The notes under the pieces: generated by a model
Databases searched by the model: none
Told to the model about the DNA's origin: nothing
Seen by the model: the letters and a program-made list of their open reading frames with translations, nothing else
Program-made: the position numbers and the translations under genes
Source: Apostichopus japonicus
Taxonomy: Eukaryota > Echinodermata > Holothuroidea > Aspidochirotida > Stichopodidae
Assembly (NCBI RefSeq): GCF_037975245.1
Contig: NC_092579.1
Span: forward strand, 27,825,666-27,889,665
Length of the DNA: 64,000 nucleotides
Reading direction: 5' to 3'
Shown here: positions 62,385-64,000 of the stretch, piece after piece
Position numbering within the stretch: the first letter of the stretch is position 1
Layout: the number at the start of each line of letters is the position of its first letter

Positions 62385-64000
62385 GTGAGTGTGTGCCTCG
62401 TGGAATGGGTAGCCTGCATAGGCTGGCTAACCTACTACTAAAGTACTAGCACTTACTAGAAGTAGTACCACCACTAGTATAGTCAGTAGTGCGAAGTTCG
62501 GCATACTGCGAAGATCGGCCACCCCTAAGAAACACACGATTTCCCCATGAAAACCTACAGAAAGAGCCAAATTTCACCAAAAAGTACGAAGCTACAGTTA
62601 TTTTCTCTCCAAAATGACCCGTGTGCAAGAAATTACTTACATATTTGTCAATAAAATGACGAAGATCTATGAAGTCTGTTATAATTACTGAAAAAGCAAC
62701 TGCGCCACCAATTTTATCACCAGCGCCACACTGTGGGTTGCGTGTCCGAACTTCGCAAAACTCTAGCAAGAAATACCAGTTCCACAATCACGAAGAATCT
62801 TCTTGGAAAACAACGTGAAAACAGTTTGCAGGAAAGAAAGTTTGGCCGTGTATCGTACTATAACAAAATTCTCCCACCATATGAAGTATATTTTCAAATG
62901 ATTTATACCAGAAGATTTAGTTTTGGGGTGTTTTAAGTCTTAAGTGGCCGAACTTCGAAGTCACCATCCTACTAGTGGTACTATGCAAAGCGAGGGAAAA
63001 TTCCTTGCTTGGACTATTTTGACTATCAACTCTGCAAGTATAAATCTCTGTCACTCTAGCTGAATCTGTTCCAAGAAACATTGAAATCACATACTTCAAG
63101 AATGAAGGCTACTAAGTCACAGAGCAAAATCAAAGAAATCATATTTGGCCGTGGCTATTCTTACGACTAGTCGTAACAATTATTTATAAACTATTCTTAC
63201 GACATCGGCGAATTCATGCGAATTAAAAGTAAATAAAGCAACTGCGCATGTAGTAGGGGTAACCCTAACCCTAACTCTAACCCTCAATCCAACCCTAAAC
63301 CTAACCCTAATGGGAAATTATTGTTACTCCTCGTCGTAAAAATAGTACGCCTAGTTGTAAAAATAGCAACTGCACATGCGCAAAAGGGAATTATTGTTAC
63401 GACTAGTCGTAAGAATAGCCACTTTGATCATATTTTTGACCAAAGTTTGGAAGAACGTTTTGCTTTCTTACAAGTCCGTGTTACTGTAAAGTGTTAGTTA
63501 ATATGTTACATGACCAGTCATTCCTGATTTCATATAACTTCCGCAGTTTAAAAGTGTCTCCGGAAATGCCGCCCAATTTTATGTACTGAACCAGAAATAT
63601 CTTCAAATTTGAAAGAAGCCCTGAATTATTTCAATTGATATCTTTCAAGCTCCTGTTGGAGCTGGACAGCTTGATGTATAAACAACGAAGAGTCTGCTGT
63701 TCAAACTTATCTTGTGTTACCACAAATATCAGGAAATCCTGATGCACTACATAATTGGTGATTGGAAAAAATAAATAGAATTTATAAGAAATTTCTCAGA
63801 AAATTATGGAAGACATTAATCTGTATTCAAACGCGGTTTATGTTGTGATTACTGTAGGAACTGTATGGAGCATGGGTTATGTCGCAATCTGCTTTTGCCA
63901 AGGTGACGTCACGTTCTGTACTGTTCAAAGTATACTTGAAATATCCATCCTACACGATTAAAAAATTGTTTCTCTGTCAATCATAGTTAATCATACAGCG
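62385..64000. other. Intron or flank to the right edge, with one MITE
   Basis: Apart from the telomere-motif MITE at 63147-63426, nothing coding could be supported. The fragment is presumably the first intron of the gene starting at 62132. Confidence 0.45.
63147..63426. mobile_element. MITE carrying telomere-like repeats, copy 2
   Basis: 280 bp, closely similar to 52054-52329, with ends GGCCGTGGCTATTC and GAATAGCCACTTTG and the same internal palindrome TTACGACTAGTCGTAA. The perfect 9-bp duplication is ATCATATTT (63138-63146 and 63427-63435). The degenerate CCCTAA tract lies at about 63259-63310. Confidence 0.9.

Overview
This is nuclear DNA of an animal with intron-rich genes, AT-rich intergenic sequence and many short non-autonomous transposons. 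The gene content (CPSF30 with two CCHC knuckles, ZZEF1, RPP21, COX10, OXLD1, a membrane LRR protein), the invertebrate-type tRNA SINE and a long-inverted-repeat element recalling sea-urchin TU elements suggest a marine deuterostome invertebrate, most likely an echinoderm. That placement is inference. No bacterial, CRISPR or operon signals are present.

Genes, left to right. (1) 356-10601, minus: the 5' part of a ZZEF1 homologue, running off the left edge, with a second possible first exon at 6850-6954. (2) 18464-23902, plus: complete seven-exon CPSF4/CPSF30 (294 aa), a pre-mRNA 3'-end processing factor. (3) 27478-35022, minus: complete five-exon RPP21 homologue (157 aa), an RNase P/MRP subunit. 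(4) 47214-48746, plus: a type I membrane LRR protein (510 aa) coded in one exon. (5) 53385-57778, plus: complete six-exon COX10 (465 aa), haem A synthesis. (6) 60658-61152, minus: OXLD1-like protein (164 aa), tail-to-tail with COX10. (7) 62132-62384, plus: first coding exon of an unidentified gene leaving the window on the right. Exon joins were made by eye from GT/AG sites, frame continuity and family similarity; apart from one ZZEF1 junction all phases agree.

The most unusual object is a 9-kb foldback element at 35796-44770, bounded by a 6-bp target duplication (ACCTAG) and made of two nearly identical inverted arms (35796-40003 and 41232-44770) around a 1.2-kb spacer. From the outside in, each arm carries a 30-bp minisatellite, a gene for a single-finger C2H2 protein with an acidic tail, a 142-bp tandem array rich in TGCTC, and a structured segment whose first 47 nt match the 5' domain of U2 snRNA and whose remainder does not. 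The left-arm zinc-finger gene is split by a hAT-type insertion that the right arm lacks.

Other mobile DNA: four or five copies of a TTAA-flanked MITE (one proven by an empty paralogous site), two copies of a 9-bp-TSD MITE that carries telomere-like CCCTAA repeats, several hAT-type MITEs with 8-bp TSDs (one with a nested insert), a tRNA-derived SINE, and many microsatellites and poly(G/C) tracts.
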